Notes: generated from the letters alone by a model not told the origin. Counted from the stretch's first letter, positions 31,964 to 41,695 are shown. The stretch: DNA of 64,000 bases from Aequorivita sublithincola DSM 14238 (GCF_000265385.1 NC_018013.1:2259001-2323000), one strand, 5' to 3'. Program-made: numbers and translations.

Positions 31964-34435
31964 ATGAAGCGTTATTTTTCAATTTTATTTCTAGTTTTTC
32001 CTGTTCTTGTTTTTGCTCAATTGAAGGCTCCATCGGAGTTTTTGGGATATGAAATTGGAACTCAGTTTTCCCGCCATGCAGATGTTGTTTCATATTTTGA
32101 ACACGTTTCAGCCAATAGCAAAATGGTGAAATATTTCGATTATGGAAAAACCAACGAACGTAGAAGATTAACCTACGCAGTAATTTCTTCCGAAGAAAAT
32201 ATTGCAAACCTTGAACAAATACGAACTGATAATTTAAAGAATATCGGCGTTTTAGACGGTTCATCATCTCCCGAAAAAGCAATTGTTTGGCTAAGCTACA
32301 ACGTTCACGGTAACGAAGCAAGCAGCAGTGAAGCCGCAATGAACACGGTTTATAAATTGATTACAGAACATTCAGACTGGTTAGAAAACACAGTAATAAT
32401 TATGGATCCGGGCGTTAATCCTGACGGTCGAGATCGTTATGTAAACTGGTACAACCAAGTAAAAGCTTCACCATATAATTCATCTCGTAATGCTACAGAA
32501 CACAATGAACCGTGGCCAGGCGGAAGACCAAACCATTATCTCTTCGATTTAAACCGCGATTGGGTATGGGCGAGCCAAGTTGAAACCCAACAACGACTGA
32601 AAATTTATAATCAGTGGATGCCTCAAATTCATGTAGATTTTCACGAGCAATATATAAACAATCCTTATTATTTTGCGCCAGGAGCGGAACCTTACCACGA
32701 AATTATTAGCGATTGGCAACGCGAATTCCAAAACAAAATTGGAAAAAACAATGCTAAATATTTCGACAAAAACGGTTGGCTTTTCTTCACTCGTGAAAGT
32801 TTTGATTTGTTGTACCCAAGTTATGGTGATACCTATCCGCTCTTTATGGGCGCAATCGGAATGACTTATGAACAAGCTGGCCACGGAATGGCAGGTTTGG
32901 GAATTATAAATGATGAAGAAATTGAACTAACCCTTGTGGATCGCGTGGCGCATCACACCACTGCGGGACTTTCCACAATTGAGGTCGCTTCTCAACAAGC
33001 CGCATCTCTTAATTCTGAATTCAAAAAATTCTTTAAAAATGATAATTTAAAGTATAAAAGTTTTGTACTAAAAGGCAATCCTGACAACCTAAATTCCTTG
33101 ACGGCAATGCTGGACCGCCACGAAATAAAGTACGGTTACGCAACTGGCGGCACTGTAACTGGTTTCAATTATGCTGATAATAAAAAAGGTTCTTTCAACG
33201 CAAATGGCGCTTTGGTTGTGAGCACAAATCAGCCAAAAGGTAAAATGGTACAGGTGCTTTTTGAACCGAATGCAGCGCTCTCAACGCCACTAACTTATGA
33301 TATCACGGCATGGAGCCTTCCGTACGCTTTCGGACTGGAAGGAGTGGCGAGTGCAACTTTGGTTCCTGCGAATAACAGTGCACCGAGCAAAACAATTAAT
33401 AATATTTCTTCTCCAACTTCGGCGGGATATATTGCGAAATGGAACAGTCTTCAAGATGCGGAATTTCTTTCAGCTTTGTTGAAAACAAATATTAAAGTAC
33501 GCTTTTCAGAAAACGAACTTGGTTTTGGTGGCAACACTTTTGGACGCGGAAGTTTGATTATTACGCGAAGTGATAATAAAACGAATCCAGAATTTGACAA
33601 AACCGTGACAGAATTAGCAAACCAAATGAATCGTCAGTTGTACGCATCACCAACCAGTTTTGCAGATAAACTGACCGATTTTGGATCGCAATACGTTCAT
33701 CTTATTAAAAATAAGAAAGTAGCTATGCTTCAAGGCGAAGGAACTTCTTCTCTAAGCTACGGCGCGCTTTGGCATTTTTTTGAAACGCAGTTAAAATACC
33801 CAATTACATCAATAAATACGGATGATATTGGTAAAATTCAGTGGAGCGACTACGATGTTTTGATTCTTCCTGACGGTTATTACAAATCCATTTTAAAAGA
33901 AGATGCTTTTAAAACCCTGGAACCTTGGATAAATAAAGGAGGAAGAGTAATTGCAATAGGCAATGCAGTAAGTGCTTTTGAAGGAAAGGAAGGTTTCGAT
34001 TTAAAAGAGAATGGCGACGAAAAAGCTGAAAAGGAGAACGATACTTTAGGCAATATGATTCCTTACGCCCAACGCGAACTGGAAAGTACCAAAGATTTTA
34101 TTACGGGCAGTATTTATAAAGTGAAGTTGGATAATACCCATCCGCTGGCATTTGGATATGGCGATACGTATTACAGTTTAAAACTTGGCAATGATTCCTA
34201 TAAATTTTTAAGTGATGGCTATAACGTTGGCTATATAGAAGAACCCGAAAGTGTATCAGGATTTTCTGGGGAAAAGGCCAAAGCTTCATTAAAAAACTCC
34301 ATCGTTTTTGCCGAAGCGAAAAAGGGTAGAGGTAGTGTAATTTATATGGTGGATGATGTTTCCTTTCGCTCCTTTTGGCAGAATGGGAAACTGTTTTTGG
34401 CGAATGCTATTTTCTTTGGAGGTACTGGGAATTAG
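31964..34435 (+). CDS. M14 family zinc carboxypeptidase, secreted
   Basis: 823 residues. A signal peptide (MKRYFSILFLVFPVLVFAQ) precedes an M14 peptidase domain (about 40-360) with zinc ligands in HGNE (H115, E118) and H223 in HVDFHEQ, plus NPDGRDRY. The middle and C-terminal regions (about 380-820) are beta-rich and include a class I glutamine-amidotransferase-like patch (VLILPDGYY, GGRVIAIGNA). Long M14 proteins of this type are periplasmic or exported and remove C-terminal residues during peptide scavenging. The end at 34435 is followed by a long imperfect hairpin (34456-34534) shared with the convergent gene. Confidence 0.9.
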   Translation: MKRYFSILFLVFPVLVFAQLKAPSEFLGYEIGTQFSRHADVVSYFEHVSANSKMVKYFDYGKTNERRRLTYAVISSEENIANLEQIRTDNLKNIGVLDGSSSPEKAIVWLSYNVHGNEASSSEAAMNTVYKLITEHSDWLENTVIIMDPGVNPDGRDRYVNWYNQVKASPYNSSRNATEHNEPWPGGRPNHYLFDLNRDWVWASQVETQQRLKIYNQWMPQIHVDFHEQYINNPYYFAPGAEPYHEIISDWQREFQNKIGKNNAKYFDKNGWLFFTRESFDLLYPSYGDTYPLFMGAIGMTYEQAGHGMAGLGIINDEEIELTLVDRVAHHTTAGLSTIEVASQQAASLNSEFKKFFKNDNLKYKSFVLKGNPDNLNSLTAMLDRHEIKYGYATGGTVTGFNYADNKKGSFNANGALVVSTNQPKGKMVQVLFEPNAALSTPLTYDITAWSLPYAFGLEGVASATLVPANNSAPSKTINNISSPTSAGYIAKWNSLQDAEFLSALLKTNIKVRFSENELGFGGNTFGRGSLIITRSDNKTNPEFDKTVTELANQMNRQLYASPTSFADKLTDFGSQYVHLIKNKKVAMLQGEGTSSLSYGALWHFFETQLKYPITSINTDDIGKIQWSDYDVLILPDGYYKSILKEDAFKTLEPWINKGGRVIAIGNAVSAFEGKEGFDLKENGDEKAEKENDTLGNMIPYAQRELESTKDFITGSIYKVKLDNTHPLAFGYGDTYYSLKLGNDSYKFLSDGYNVGYIEEPESVSGFSGEKAKASLKNSIVFAEAKKGRGSVIYMVDDVSFRSFWQNGKLFLANAIFFGGTGN

Positions 34436-34455
34436 TATTTGCTTAGAAGATTATT

Positions 34456-34534
34456 TTAACCACAGAGAACACGGAGTTTTTTCACAGAGTTCACAAAGAA
34501 AACTTAGTGCACTCTGTGCCTCCTTTGTGGTTAA
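34456..34534. repeat. Intergenic inverted repeat with ACCACAGAG motifs
   Basis: TTAACCACAGAG on the left pairs with CTTTGTGGTTAA on the right across about 80 bases, with inner CAGAG repeats (CACAGAG, CACTCTGTG). It is between two convergent genes and could terminate both. The phrase resembles dispersed 'ACCACAGAG-ACACAGAG' repeats found in other bacterial genomes. A relative (CTCTGTG... GCGTAA... TTACGC) lies at 60769-60826. Confidence 0.5.
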
Positions 34535-34558
34535 GAAAAAAATTTTTCAACGAAGCCT

Positions 34559-35305
34559 TCAATTAACAAAAGTAACCGAAACATCCTCCGTTTTAATCTC
34601 TGAAAGCAACTCAAGTTTTCCGGCTTCATATAACTCGTCAACAGTTTGTAGATCTACAGATTCCCAAGGTTCAACTTTGTAATTTTGGTAATCTACAAAG
34701 CGAATACCATTAATGTTTCTGGGATTATAAGCTTTTCGAAAACGAATTCCGCCTTTGCCGGTATAAAATTTATAGGCGAAGTAATCTACAGTAAAACTTT
34801 CCTGTTCTATCCAATACATATAAATATCTTCGTGATCCAATCCGCCGCCTTCTTGGGCGAAGGTTACTTCTATTTCGTAGTATTTTTTACCATTAATCTC
34901 CGCTTCGCCAACCAATTCTTTTTTAACCGCAGCTTCATTTAAACCATAAGGCAACTGCACAAAATAATGCACAGAGTTCAATGAATTGGAATATTTACTG
35001 GCCATGGAATCTGGTAGAACAAGTCTTGTTTCGTTTGCAAAACGTTCAAAACCAAGATTCGTGAGTATATCTCGCGTTTCACCTAATGAATCGGTAATGG
35101 TGCGAGTTAGTTCAAAATTTCCTTTGTGTCTGTGGCTGCTGAATTTAGTATCACGAAAAGTGAATTTTATAGTTGCAGCATCATACCTTCCACCACCAGC
35201 GGTTTCGATAGTTTTATCAACAATTTGCTGGGCGGTGAGCTGTTTTTTTTCTTCTTCACAAGAAAGAAGGACGAATAGAAAACCAATTATAGGAAGTAGG
35301 CGCAT
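34559..35305 (-). CDS. DUF6503-like lipoprotein
   Basis: 248 residues from the ATG at 35305; the six-residue upstream extension (MKKYPP) is not needed for the signal. Lipobox LLSC (C15) is followed by EEEKKQ. The mature protein has TAQQIVDKTIETAGGGRYDAATIKF, RDTKFSSHRHKG, YEIEVTFAQEGG and DIYMYWIEQESF. This is the DUF6503 pattern, often misnamed deoxyribose-phosphate aldolase in Bacteroidota. No aldolase residues are seen. It is probably a membrane-anchored beta-barrel-like protein of unknown role. Confidence 0.75.
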   Translation of the reverse strand: MRLLPIIGFLFVLLSCEEEKKQLTAQQIVDKTIETAGGGRYDAATIKFTFRDTKFSSHRHKGNFELTRTITDSLGETRDILTNLGFERFANETRLVLPDSMASKYSNSLNSVHYFVQLPYGLNEAAVKKELVGEAEINGKKYYEIEVTFAQEGGGLDHEDIYMYWIEQESFTVDYFAYKFYTGKGGIRFRKAYNPRNINGIRFVDYQNYKVEPWESVDLQTVDELYEAGKLELLSEIKTEDVSVTFVN

Positions 35306-35574
35306 AGGAGGGTATTTCTTCAAAGATACGAATGATGTTTGTAAATAGATTGTGGATTATTTAAATTTCAACTAATATGGCTCTCCAATCAAACTGACTT
35401 TTTTATCAAACTCATAGTTGCAGCATTCACTGAACTTTTTGTCCCTTGCGTTTAATAAGTCTGTCATTCCAGTTTTAAGCTAGATTTTAAAAAGTTAACA
35501 ATGTTTTATTTCTTTTGAAGCATTTTTTTTAAAGAATAGTTACCTTCGAATGTCTAAAATTTAAACAACTCATT

Positions 35575-37527
35575 ATGAAACTTTCCGGAGGATTGTTCCT
35601 GCTGTTCTTTTTCATCTTCCTAACAGCAAAATCTCAGTACGATCCCTCAAAAATCTTTGTCACAGATTTGTACCAATACAAAGGCGATAATATTAGGAGC
35701 GCAAGTGGAAAACCCAGTTCCGGCTATTGGCAAAACGAAGCAGATTATACGGTAAAGGCCTCTTTCAACGTTGAAAATATGCTTCTAAAGGGCGACGTCA
35801 CTATAGATTATTCAAACAACAGTCCCGACCAACTCGATGCGCTTTGGCTACAAATGGATCAAAACACTGAAAAGACTGAATCACGGGGAAATAAACTGCA
35901 AAACCCAAATAGTAAGCCCGATTCTTCCAAAGGCTTTGATATTAGCAAAATAAGACTTTTAAAAGATGGTAAATGGAATGAAGTTCCTTTCATTGTAGAT
36001 GGAACAAGAATGCAGATACGTTTGAAGAACAGTGTACAACCTAAGGAGAAAATACAATTGGCGATTGATTATTCGTACACACTTCAACCCGAAAGTGGCG
36101 GATGGCGCTCGGGTTATATGGATTCTGAGGACGGCAAGATATTCGAATTCTCCTATTGGTATCCGCGAATGTGTGTTTATGATGATTATTACGGATGGAA
36201 CACGCTCCCTTTTATAGGTAGCGGCGAAATGTATCTAGATTATGGCACCATTGATTACCAAATAACCGTTCCTGCAGACCAAGTGGTTGTGGGTGCCGGT
36301 GACTTAATAAATGAAAAGAACATTTTAAATAGCAAAACTTTACAGCGACTTGAACAAGCAAGAAATTCTGATAAAACGGTTTTTATAAGAACTAAAGACG
36401 AATTAAATAAGCCAGTCACAAAATCCGTAAATGGTACGGTTACGTGGCATTTCAGAATGGAAAATACGCGCGATGTTGCTTGGGCAATGTCCAGCGGTTA
36501 TGTTTGGGACGCTGCCAAAATCAATCTTCCCGATGGTAAAACAGCTTTGGCACAATCTGTTTATCCAGTAACTTCTACTAAAAATAAAAGAGCTTGGGCC
36601 AGATCTACCGAAATGCTAAAGTTCTCTGTAGAGAATTTTTCCACGAAATGGTTTAAATACCCTTATCCGGTTGCTACTTGTGTAGCAGGTTCTGTGGGCG
36701 GGATGGAGTTCCCAAGTTTGGCTTTCAATTATTGGGATGTGGAGCCTTACGATATGTTTTTATTGGCTTCCCACGAAATTGGGCACACTTGGTACCCAAT
36801 GATTGTAGGATCTGATGAACGTCGTCATCCCTTTATGGATGAAGGTTTTAATACGTTTATTGATATATATGCACATGATGATTTTAACGGAGGCGAATTT
36901 GCTCCAAAGCGCGATGGCGAATACGCACCAGGCGGAGGAAACCCTGCCCATGAAATCGTGAAAGTTATTGAAGACACCAAAAACGGTCCCACTTTGATGA
37001 CGCCAACGGACGACCAAGATCATAAATATGTACATCCATTGGCCTATTTTAAATCTGCTTTTGGATTAGTGCTTTTACGCGAAGTAATTTTAGGTCATGA
37101 TAAATTTGATTATTCTTTTAGACAATACACAAAAGAGTGGGCCTACAAACACCCAAAGCCTGAAGACTTTTTCAGAAGTATAGACAATAGCTCGGGAGAA
37201 GATCTTACTTGGTTTTGGAACGGTTGGTTTTATCATAATTGGCAGTTAGACCAAGCCGTTACTAAAATGGAATATACAGAAGGCAAGGAAGCTAATGGCG
37301 CCACGATTACCGTAACCAATAATCAGCAAATGGTAATGCCTATTTTAGTTTCTGTTGAAGAAAGCAACGGGAAAAAACATACGTTTACCGTTCCTGTGGA
37401 AATCTGGAAGTTTGGGAAAGATGCTTCATTTCATGTGAATACCACTTCAAAAATAACGCACATTGTTTTAGACGCTGAAAATCAATTACCGGATATGGAT
37501 AGGAGTAATAATGAGTGGAAGGGGTAA
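35575..37527 (+). CDS. M1 family metallopeptidase (aminopeptidase type), secreted
   Basis: 650 residues. A signal peptide (cleavage near SQY, residue 22) precedes a beta-sandwich domain (about 50-310), then the catalytic domain. The M1 exopeptidase patch is GGMEFPS (about 377), the zinc site is HEIGH (H400, E401, H404), and E423 in FMDEGFN gives the third ligand 19 residues on. The C-terminal part (about 540-650) is a small beta domain. Enzymes of this kind release N-terminal residues in the periplasm or at the surface. Convergent with the FAD monooxygenase gene, with only about 60 bp between. Confidence 0.93.
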   Translation: MKLSGGLFLLFFFIFLTAKSQYDPSKIFVTDLYQYKGDNIRSASGKPSSGYWQNEADYTVKASFNVENMLLKGDVTIDYSNNSPDQLDALWLQMDQNTEKTESRGNKLQNPNSKPDSSKGFDISKIRLLKDGKWNEVPFIVDGTRMQIRLKNSVQPKEKIQLAIDYSYTLQPESGGWRSGYMDSEDGKIFEFSYWYPRMCVYDDYYGWNTLPFIGSGEMYLDYGTIDYQITVPADQVVVGAGDLINEKNILNSKTLQRLEQARNSDKTVFIRTKDELNKPVTKSVNGTVTWHFRMENTRDVAWAMSSGYVWDAAKINLPDGKTALAQSVYPVTSTKNKRAWARSTEMLKFSVENFSTKWFKYPYPVATCVAGSVGGMEFPSLAFNYWDVEPYDMFLLASHEIGHTWYPMIVGSDERRHPFMDEGFNTFIDIYAHDDFNGGEFAPKRDGEYAPGGGNPAHEIVKVIEDTKNGPTLMTPTDDQDHKYVHPLAYFKSAFGLVLLREVILGHDKFDYSFRQYTKEWAYKHPKPEDFFRSIDNSSGEDLTWFWNGWFYHNWQLDQAVTKMEYTEGKEANGATITVTNNQQMVMPILVSVEESNGKKHTFTVPVEIWKFGKDASFHVNTTSKITHIVLDAENQLPDMDRSNNEWKG

Positions 37528-37586
37528 TTTTAATTCTATAGAATAAAGGTGCTTTCTTTCAATTTATTTGAGAGTGAGTTTTGCGA

Positions 37587-39044
37587 TTATAGTTCTTTTC
37601 TCTTTACGGATCTTCCTCTAGGTGCGTCACTCTTATGAAGTACAATTTCAGAATGAAGAAACTGCGCAGCGGCGGCGGAATCTTTCACTTTTGAAGCACT
37701 TCGCTTTAACATTTCTACTTCAAATTCAGTTAAAATATTTTTTCTTATTCCAGTTTCTCTCCAGTTGGATAAAGGTCTGCACTCTTTTGAAATTTTACGT
37801 GCCAATGCCAAAGCATCTAACAGCGCTTGATTTGCTCCTTGTCCTTTAAATGGACTCATTGGGTGAGCCGCGTCTCCAATTAGAGTTATCGAACCAGCTA
37901 TCTCCAATATTTTCGGTTCAAGTAATTCGCGATCATAAACTGGATAACCAGAAACCTGAGCTTCTTGTGTTGCAGCTAAAATTTGGGGAATAGGAGTGTG
38001 CCACTGTGTTCTTTGGCAGGCTTCTTCTTTTAAAGCTTTAGGACCTTTAGCGCTCAAAGCTTTCGCTTCTTCTTCCGGCATTGGAAAACTAAGTTGCCAC
38101 ATAACTGAGTCTGATGAATAAGGCATTACATAAATCCGTTCATTGCCATTCGCGGTTTGAAATACAGTGGCAGAGTCTAACAACGGACTGTCAAGACCTT
38201 CGAGAGACTTCAACGAACAGATACCCAAGATTACAATACAATCTAAGTAACGTAAGGGAGTATTTTCTTCATTAATAATCAAGCTTCGCACAGAACTTCG
38301 GATGCCATCGGCTCCAACCACAAGGTCTGCTTTGGCAGTCTTAATCTTTCCGTTTACTTGAAAACTCAGCATAACGCAATTATCTTCACATTCCTTCAAA
38401 GCTACTAATTGGTGGCCCCATTGCACTGCATTTTGTCCTCCGAGTTGTTCAAGTAGCGCTAAACGCAGAGCCTGTCGGGCAATATGTACATTTGTGCGTT
38501 TTGAAAAGGTTTTTGCATCGTTCTCTATCCACTTTCTCATTCCCCATTCGCCAATAACTTTCCCTTCTGTAGTATGAACCACATGCCTTGTTGAGATAAC
38601 TCCTTCTTCTAATGAAAAAAGACCCAATCCCTCAATCGCTTTACTAGCTTGTTGCAAAGTAAGGCCATAACCTTGAGATCGTTCATCGAAACTGTTGTCG
38701 CGTTCATAAAGAATAAAGGGAATTCCACGGTGCAAACAGGCTACAGCCAGAGCAACGCCGCCAATTCCACCTCCAATAATTGCAATATGCGGGTAGTTTT
38801 CTGAATCTGCTATAGGAGAACTGGCAGCCAAAACCAAGCCAGATCCAGAACAGTTTGTGCAGGGGTCTAAATGACCTTTGGGACGAACAGGAGCTTTGCT
38901 TTCGCAATTTGTTTTTTCAAATTGTTCAACTTCCTTTTGGTAGCGGAGTTTCACTTTTTTGCGAAGTCTTCGGCGCTTTTTGCCGCTGCCTTGGCATTCC
39001 TTACAGATAGTCCAGCTATTGGCTTCATTTTCTGTGTTTTTCAC
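37587..39044 (-). CDS. FAD-dependent monooxygenase with N-terminal zinc-finger-like domain
   Basis: 485 residues. The first 70 residues hold two CxxCxGxG units (C14, C17 in CKECQGSG; C62, C65 in CTNCSGSG) separated by a basic helix (RRRLRKKVKLR), the DnaJ-type zinc-binding pattern. From about 87 onward comes a PHBH-type FAD monooxygenase: IAIIGGGIGG (FAD Rossmann), VGADGIRSSVR (DG motif) and GDAAHPMSPFKGQGANQ. Such enzymes hydroxylate aromatic substrates with NAD(P)H. The role of the finger is unknown; it might bind nucleic acid or a partner. Substrate unknown. Confidence 0.85.
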   Translation of the reverse strand: MKNTENEANSWTICKECQGSGKKRRRLRKKVKLRYQKEVEQFEKTNCESKAPVRPKGHLDPCTNCSGSGLVLAASSPIADSENYPHIAIIGGGIGGVALAVACLHRGIPFILYERDNSFDERSQGYGLTLQQASKAIEGLGLFSLEEGVISTRHVVHTTEGKVIGEWGMRKWIENDAKTFSKRTNVHIARQALRLALLEQLGGQNAVQWGHQLVALKECEDNCVMLSFQVNGKIKTAKADLVVGADGIRSSVRSLIINEENTPLRYLDCIVILGICSLKSLEGLDSPLLDSATVFQTANGNERIYVMPYSSDSVMWQLSFPMPEEEAKALSAKGPKALKEEACQRTQWHTPIPQILAATQEAQVSGYPVYDRELLEPKILEIAGSITLIGDAAHPMSPFKGQGANQALLDALALARKISKECRPLSNWRETGIRKNILTEFEVEMLKRSASKVKDSAAAAQFLHSEIVLHKSDAPRGRSVKRKEL

Positions 39045-39226
39045 TTCTTTATTTATTACTTATTGAACGATGGATAAGGAATATATTTAGTTTCATTTAC
39101 TTCAATTTCAATGGCGTCGTTAAGAATATGCAAACCGATTCACAATTAAGCTCATTAATATATAACCGATGCTCGCGGCTATTTTTCCATTACCATTTAG
39201 TATTATTCAGCATAATCTTTGAAAAT

Positions 39227-40153
39227 TTAGTTTATGAATTTCCAAATTGCCCCATTTTTAGTGGTATGCTTTTCCAAACATCCTTTTGAAACTAATTCAT
39301 TTAAGGCATTTTCACTTTCTTTTCTTGGAGTTCCTGATAGTTCGGAATACTCTCTTGCAGTGAGTGTAGGGTATATTGAAAAGAGGTTTTCCCAATTTTT
39401 ACTGTATTCACTTTTAGTGGCATTTGGATTTGAATTTAGTATAGCCATTTCATAAAAAGCGTAAGGTCTGGTGCCATAAACAATTTCCTTATTCCCGGCA
39501 TTATTTACAACGAAAATAGTTGGAAATCCTCTTACGCCAAGTTCTTTTCCTAATTTTAAATCTTCTTCAAATAAGGCTTTTGCTTTACCTTCAAATTCGG
39601 TTTTCAATTGTTCTACATTAAGTCCAACAGTTTTGGCGGCGGTAGCTAAATGTTCCCATTTGGCGATGTTTTTTTTGTGTAAAAGAACCATTTCTTTTAT
39701 TTCACGAAGAAATAGCAATGCTTTTTTATTATCTTGCATTTGTGCTGCCTTGAATGCTATAGATGGTGGATAAGAAGAGTCTAAAGGATCTTCCAACCAT
39801 AGATCTCCGTCAATAGGCATATCGTAATGAACACTAACTTCGTCCCAATGTGAGGCTACATCTGCAGGTTTGCTAATGCCACCGCTGTTGTAACTCCAAT
39901 TTGGTAATAAGCCACCCATTCTATATTCTATCTCTATGGCATTGCCATATTCCAATTTAAGCTTACGCAATTGTGGCTCAATACCCCAACACGACGAGCA
40001 AATAGGGTCTGTATAGTAAATTAGCTTTACAGATTTCTTAGTTGATTGTACAATGTTTATAGATGTAGTTTCCTTATTTCCGTCAGTTGTTTCACACATT
40101 CCGGTTTCTATGTCGCATAGAAGAGGATTGGTTTTAGGTGTTTCGTTTTTCAT
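39227..40153 (-). CDS. DsbA/SpxH-like thioredoxin-fold protein with C-terminal winged-helix-like region
   Basis: 308 residues. The thioredoxin-fold part has the active-site pair in CSSCWG (C52, C55) and a cis-proline in RGFPTIFVV, with a helical insertion between, as in DsbA, FrnE and SpxH/YjbH. Two extra cysteines (C13, C20) precede the domain. The last about 45 residues (TLTAREYSELSGTPRKESENAL, LVSKGCLEKHTTKNGAIWKF) look like a winged helix. No export signal is visible, so it is cytoplasmic. The likeliest role is a ClpXP adapter or redox sensor; this is an inference. Confidence 0.8.
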   Translation of the reverse strand: MKNETPKTNPLLCDIETGMCETTDGNKETTSINIVQSTKKSVKLIYYTDPICSSCWGIEPQLRKLKLEYGNAIEIEYRMGGLLPNWSYNSGGISKPADVASHWDEVSVHYDMPIDGDLWLEDPLDSSYPPSIAFKAAQMQDNKKALLFLREIKEMVLLHKKNIAKWEHLATAAKTVGLNVEQLKTEFEGKAKALFEEDLKLGKELGVRGFPTIFVVNNAGNKEIVYGTRPYAFYEMAILNSNPNATKSEYSKNWENLFSIYPTLTAREYSELSGTPRKESENALNELVSKGCLEKHTTKNGAIWKFIN

Positions 40154-40176
40154 ATTTTCGTAATAATAACTTTCAA

Positions 40177-41139
40177 TTAGCGACTTGCAGCTTTCATTTC
40201 CGCATTCAAAATCTGCGCCACCGCCTGTTTGTATTTTATAGGATTCGAAGCTTTTTTGATGGCTTTATATGCTTTCTGAGGATTTGATGTTGACTGTGAA
40301 AAGAACTCCCAAAAACCAAGCATCTTCATTTTTATGGGCGTTGGTCCCGAAAGATATTCGTCGTATTGCTTATAAATAGTATCGTGAAATTCTGAGAAGA
40401 TCTCCCATCTGTTTTCGGGATATTCAGTAGTATTATTTTTAATCATACTCGGCAGAAAAGGATCCGCAATTAAACCACGACCAATCATAAAATGATCTAT
40501 CGTTGGAAAGCGTTCTTCAATAGTTTTAAAAGCAGTTACGCTGGTAATATCGCCATTATAGTACAATTTGTGTTTTGTGCCAATGATACATTTTTCAAAA
40601 GCATCTAAATCCACAGGACCTTTGTAGAGTTGCTTGCCTATACGGGCGTGAATAGCGATGTTTTTAAGCGGATAGTTGTCTAAAATAGTAAAGGCTTCCA
40701 GAATTTCTTCAGCATGCTCGTAGCCCATTCGCATTTTCATTGAAACCAAAATATCAGTTTCTTTGTGGGCTCTGTGTAAAACGTCGTCAATTTTTGAAGG
40801 ATTACAAATCAAACCAGAACCCATTCCAGATTTAGCAACCATCGGGTAGGGGCAGCCGAGATTCCAATTCAATTCTTTATAGCCTAAACTCTGAACGTAC
40901 TTGGCAACGAAGACAAATTCGTCGGCATCGTTGGTAATTATCTGCGGAATGACTTCTAAAGTGGTGTTGTTTTCAGGTAAAATATCTAGCTGATAGGATT
41001 GCTTAATGTTCAGTTTTCCGTTAAGCCTAATATAGGGCGAATAGAACGTGTCTATCCCTCCAAAATAATGATTAAAGGCGTTGCGAAACCTGAAATCTGT
41101 AAAACCCTGCAAAGGGGATGAAAGTAGGGTGGAAGCCAT
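40177..41139 (-). CDS. tRNA-dihydrouridine synthase
   Basis: 320 residues. The Dus active-site cysteine lies in NLGCPYPMV (C96), with the FMN-binding phrases MRMGYE, IHARIGKQLYKG, YNGDI and MIGRGLIADP further on. The small substrate-recognition helical domain closes the protein. It reduces a D-loop or neighbouring uridine in tRNA; which position (DusA, B or C type) is not certain, though the length and 'HARIGKQLYKG' fit the DusC-like group. The start gives MASTLLSSPLQGFTDF, the normal Dus opening. Confidence 0.93.
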   Translation of the reverse strand: MASTLLSSPLQGFTDFRFRNAFNHYFGGIDTFYSPYIRLNGKLNIKQSYQLDILPENNTTLEVIPQIITNDADEFVFVAKYVQSLGYKELNWNLGCPYPMVAKSGMGSGLICNPSKIDDVLHRAHKETDILVSMKMRMGYEHAEEILEAFTILDNYPLKNIAIHARIGKQLYKGPVDLDAFEKCIIGTKHKLYYNGDITSVTAFKTIEERFPTIDHFMIGRGLIADPFLPSMIKNNTTEYPENRWEIFSEFHDTIYKQYDEYLSGPTPIKMKMLGFWEFFSQSTSNPQKAYKAIKKASNPIKYKQAVAQILNAEMKAASR

Positions 41140-41243
41140 CTTGTAGTTTAGTGGAGCAAAGATAGAACAATTGAGCTTTGGTTTTTTATAAGTGAAATGT
41201 AGCTGACCTGATCTTTTGAGGCCGTCGAGATAAAAGGAAATCT

Positions 41244-41657
41244 CTATTCATCAAATATCATAAAAGGTTTTAGTAACCGAGATAACTTTTCAGAGATGGA
41301 ATTAGTCCGGTTGGCGTTTAGGTATTTCCTAATATCATCTAGTTGTATGGAGGTAGTAATAGTTAGAAATTGGGAAAGATAGGTTGAAAATATTGGCGTT
41401 TCCATATCTCTATTAAACACTTCATAAATATTGCTATGTCTTGTATCTCTCTTTATTTTATCTTCATACAACTGTTCAAGAACTCTTTTTTCACCTTCCA
41501 AAACTTGAAAAAAGTTATCGAAGGAATGCAGTAATATGCCACTTATTCCAGTTGCATTATTAGCTTTTTCAGTAACTTTAAAAATATCTTTTATATCGTC
41601 ATTTGTAGTATTTTCCGATGCTTTGCTTACATAACATATAGTGTATAAACGTTTCAT
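41244..41657 (-). CDS. BLUF-domain blue-light photoreceptor
   Basis: 137 residues consisting of a BLUF domain and a short tail. The flavin-interacting residues are in place: Y9 (ICYVS), N33 (KANNATGISG) and Q51 (FFQVLEG), the same spacing as Y8/N32/Q50 of the cyanobacterial short BLUF protein. FAD excitation rewires hydrogen bonds around that Tyr-Gln pair and passes the signal to a partner. There is no effector domain, so it works through another protein. A 20-bp inverted repeat (41676-41695) sits between its start and the upstream spacer. It lies about 10 kb from the pterin and oxidative-stress genes. Confidence 0.9.
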   Translation of the reverse strand: MKRLYTICYVSKASENTTNDDIKDIFKVTEKANNATGISGILLHSFDNFFQVLEGEKRVLEQLYEDKIKRDTRHSNIYEVFNRDMETPIFSTYLSQFLTITTSIQLDDIRKYLNANRTNSISEKLSRLLKPFMIFDE

Positions 41658-41675
41658 AAGTTATTTTTTAGGTTG

Positions 41676-41695
41676 GTTGTATAGCAAAATACAAC
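41676..41695. promoter_or_regulatory. Inverted repeat upstream of the BLUF gene, candidate operator
   Basis: GTTGTAT (41676-41682) and ATACAAC (41689-41695) are perfect inverted arms with a six-base spacer. The repeat starts 19 bp from the BLUF start codon, where a repressor or activator would overlap the promoter. Confidence 0.5.

Noticed and set aside
31959..32339. Open frame antisense to the M14 peptidase
   Set aside because: The + strand protein has zinc-ligand motifs and a signal peptide; the antisense frame has none.
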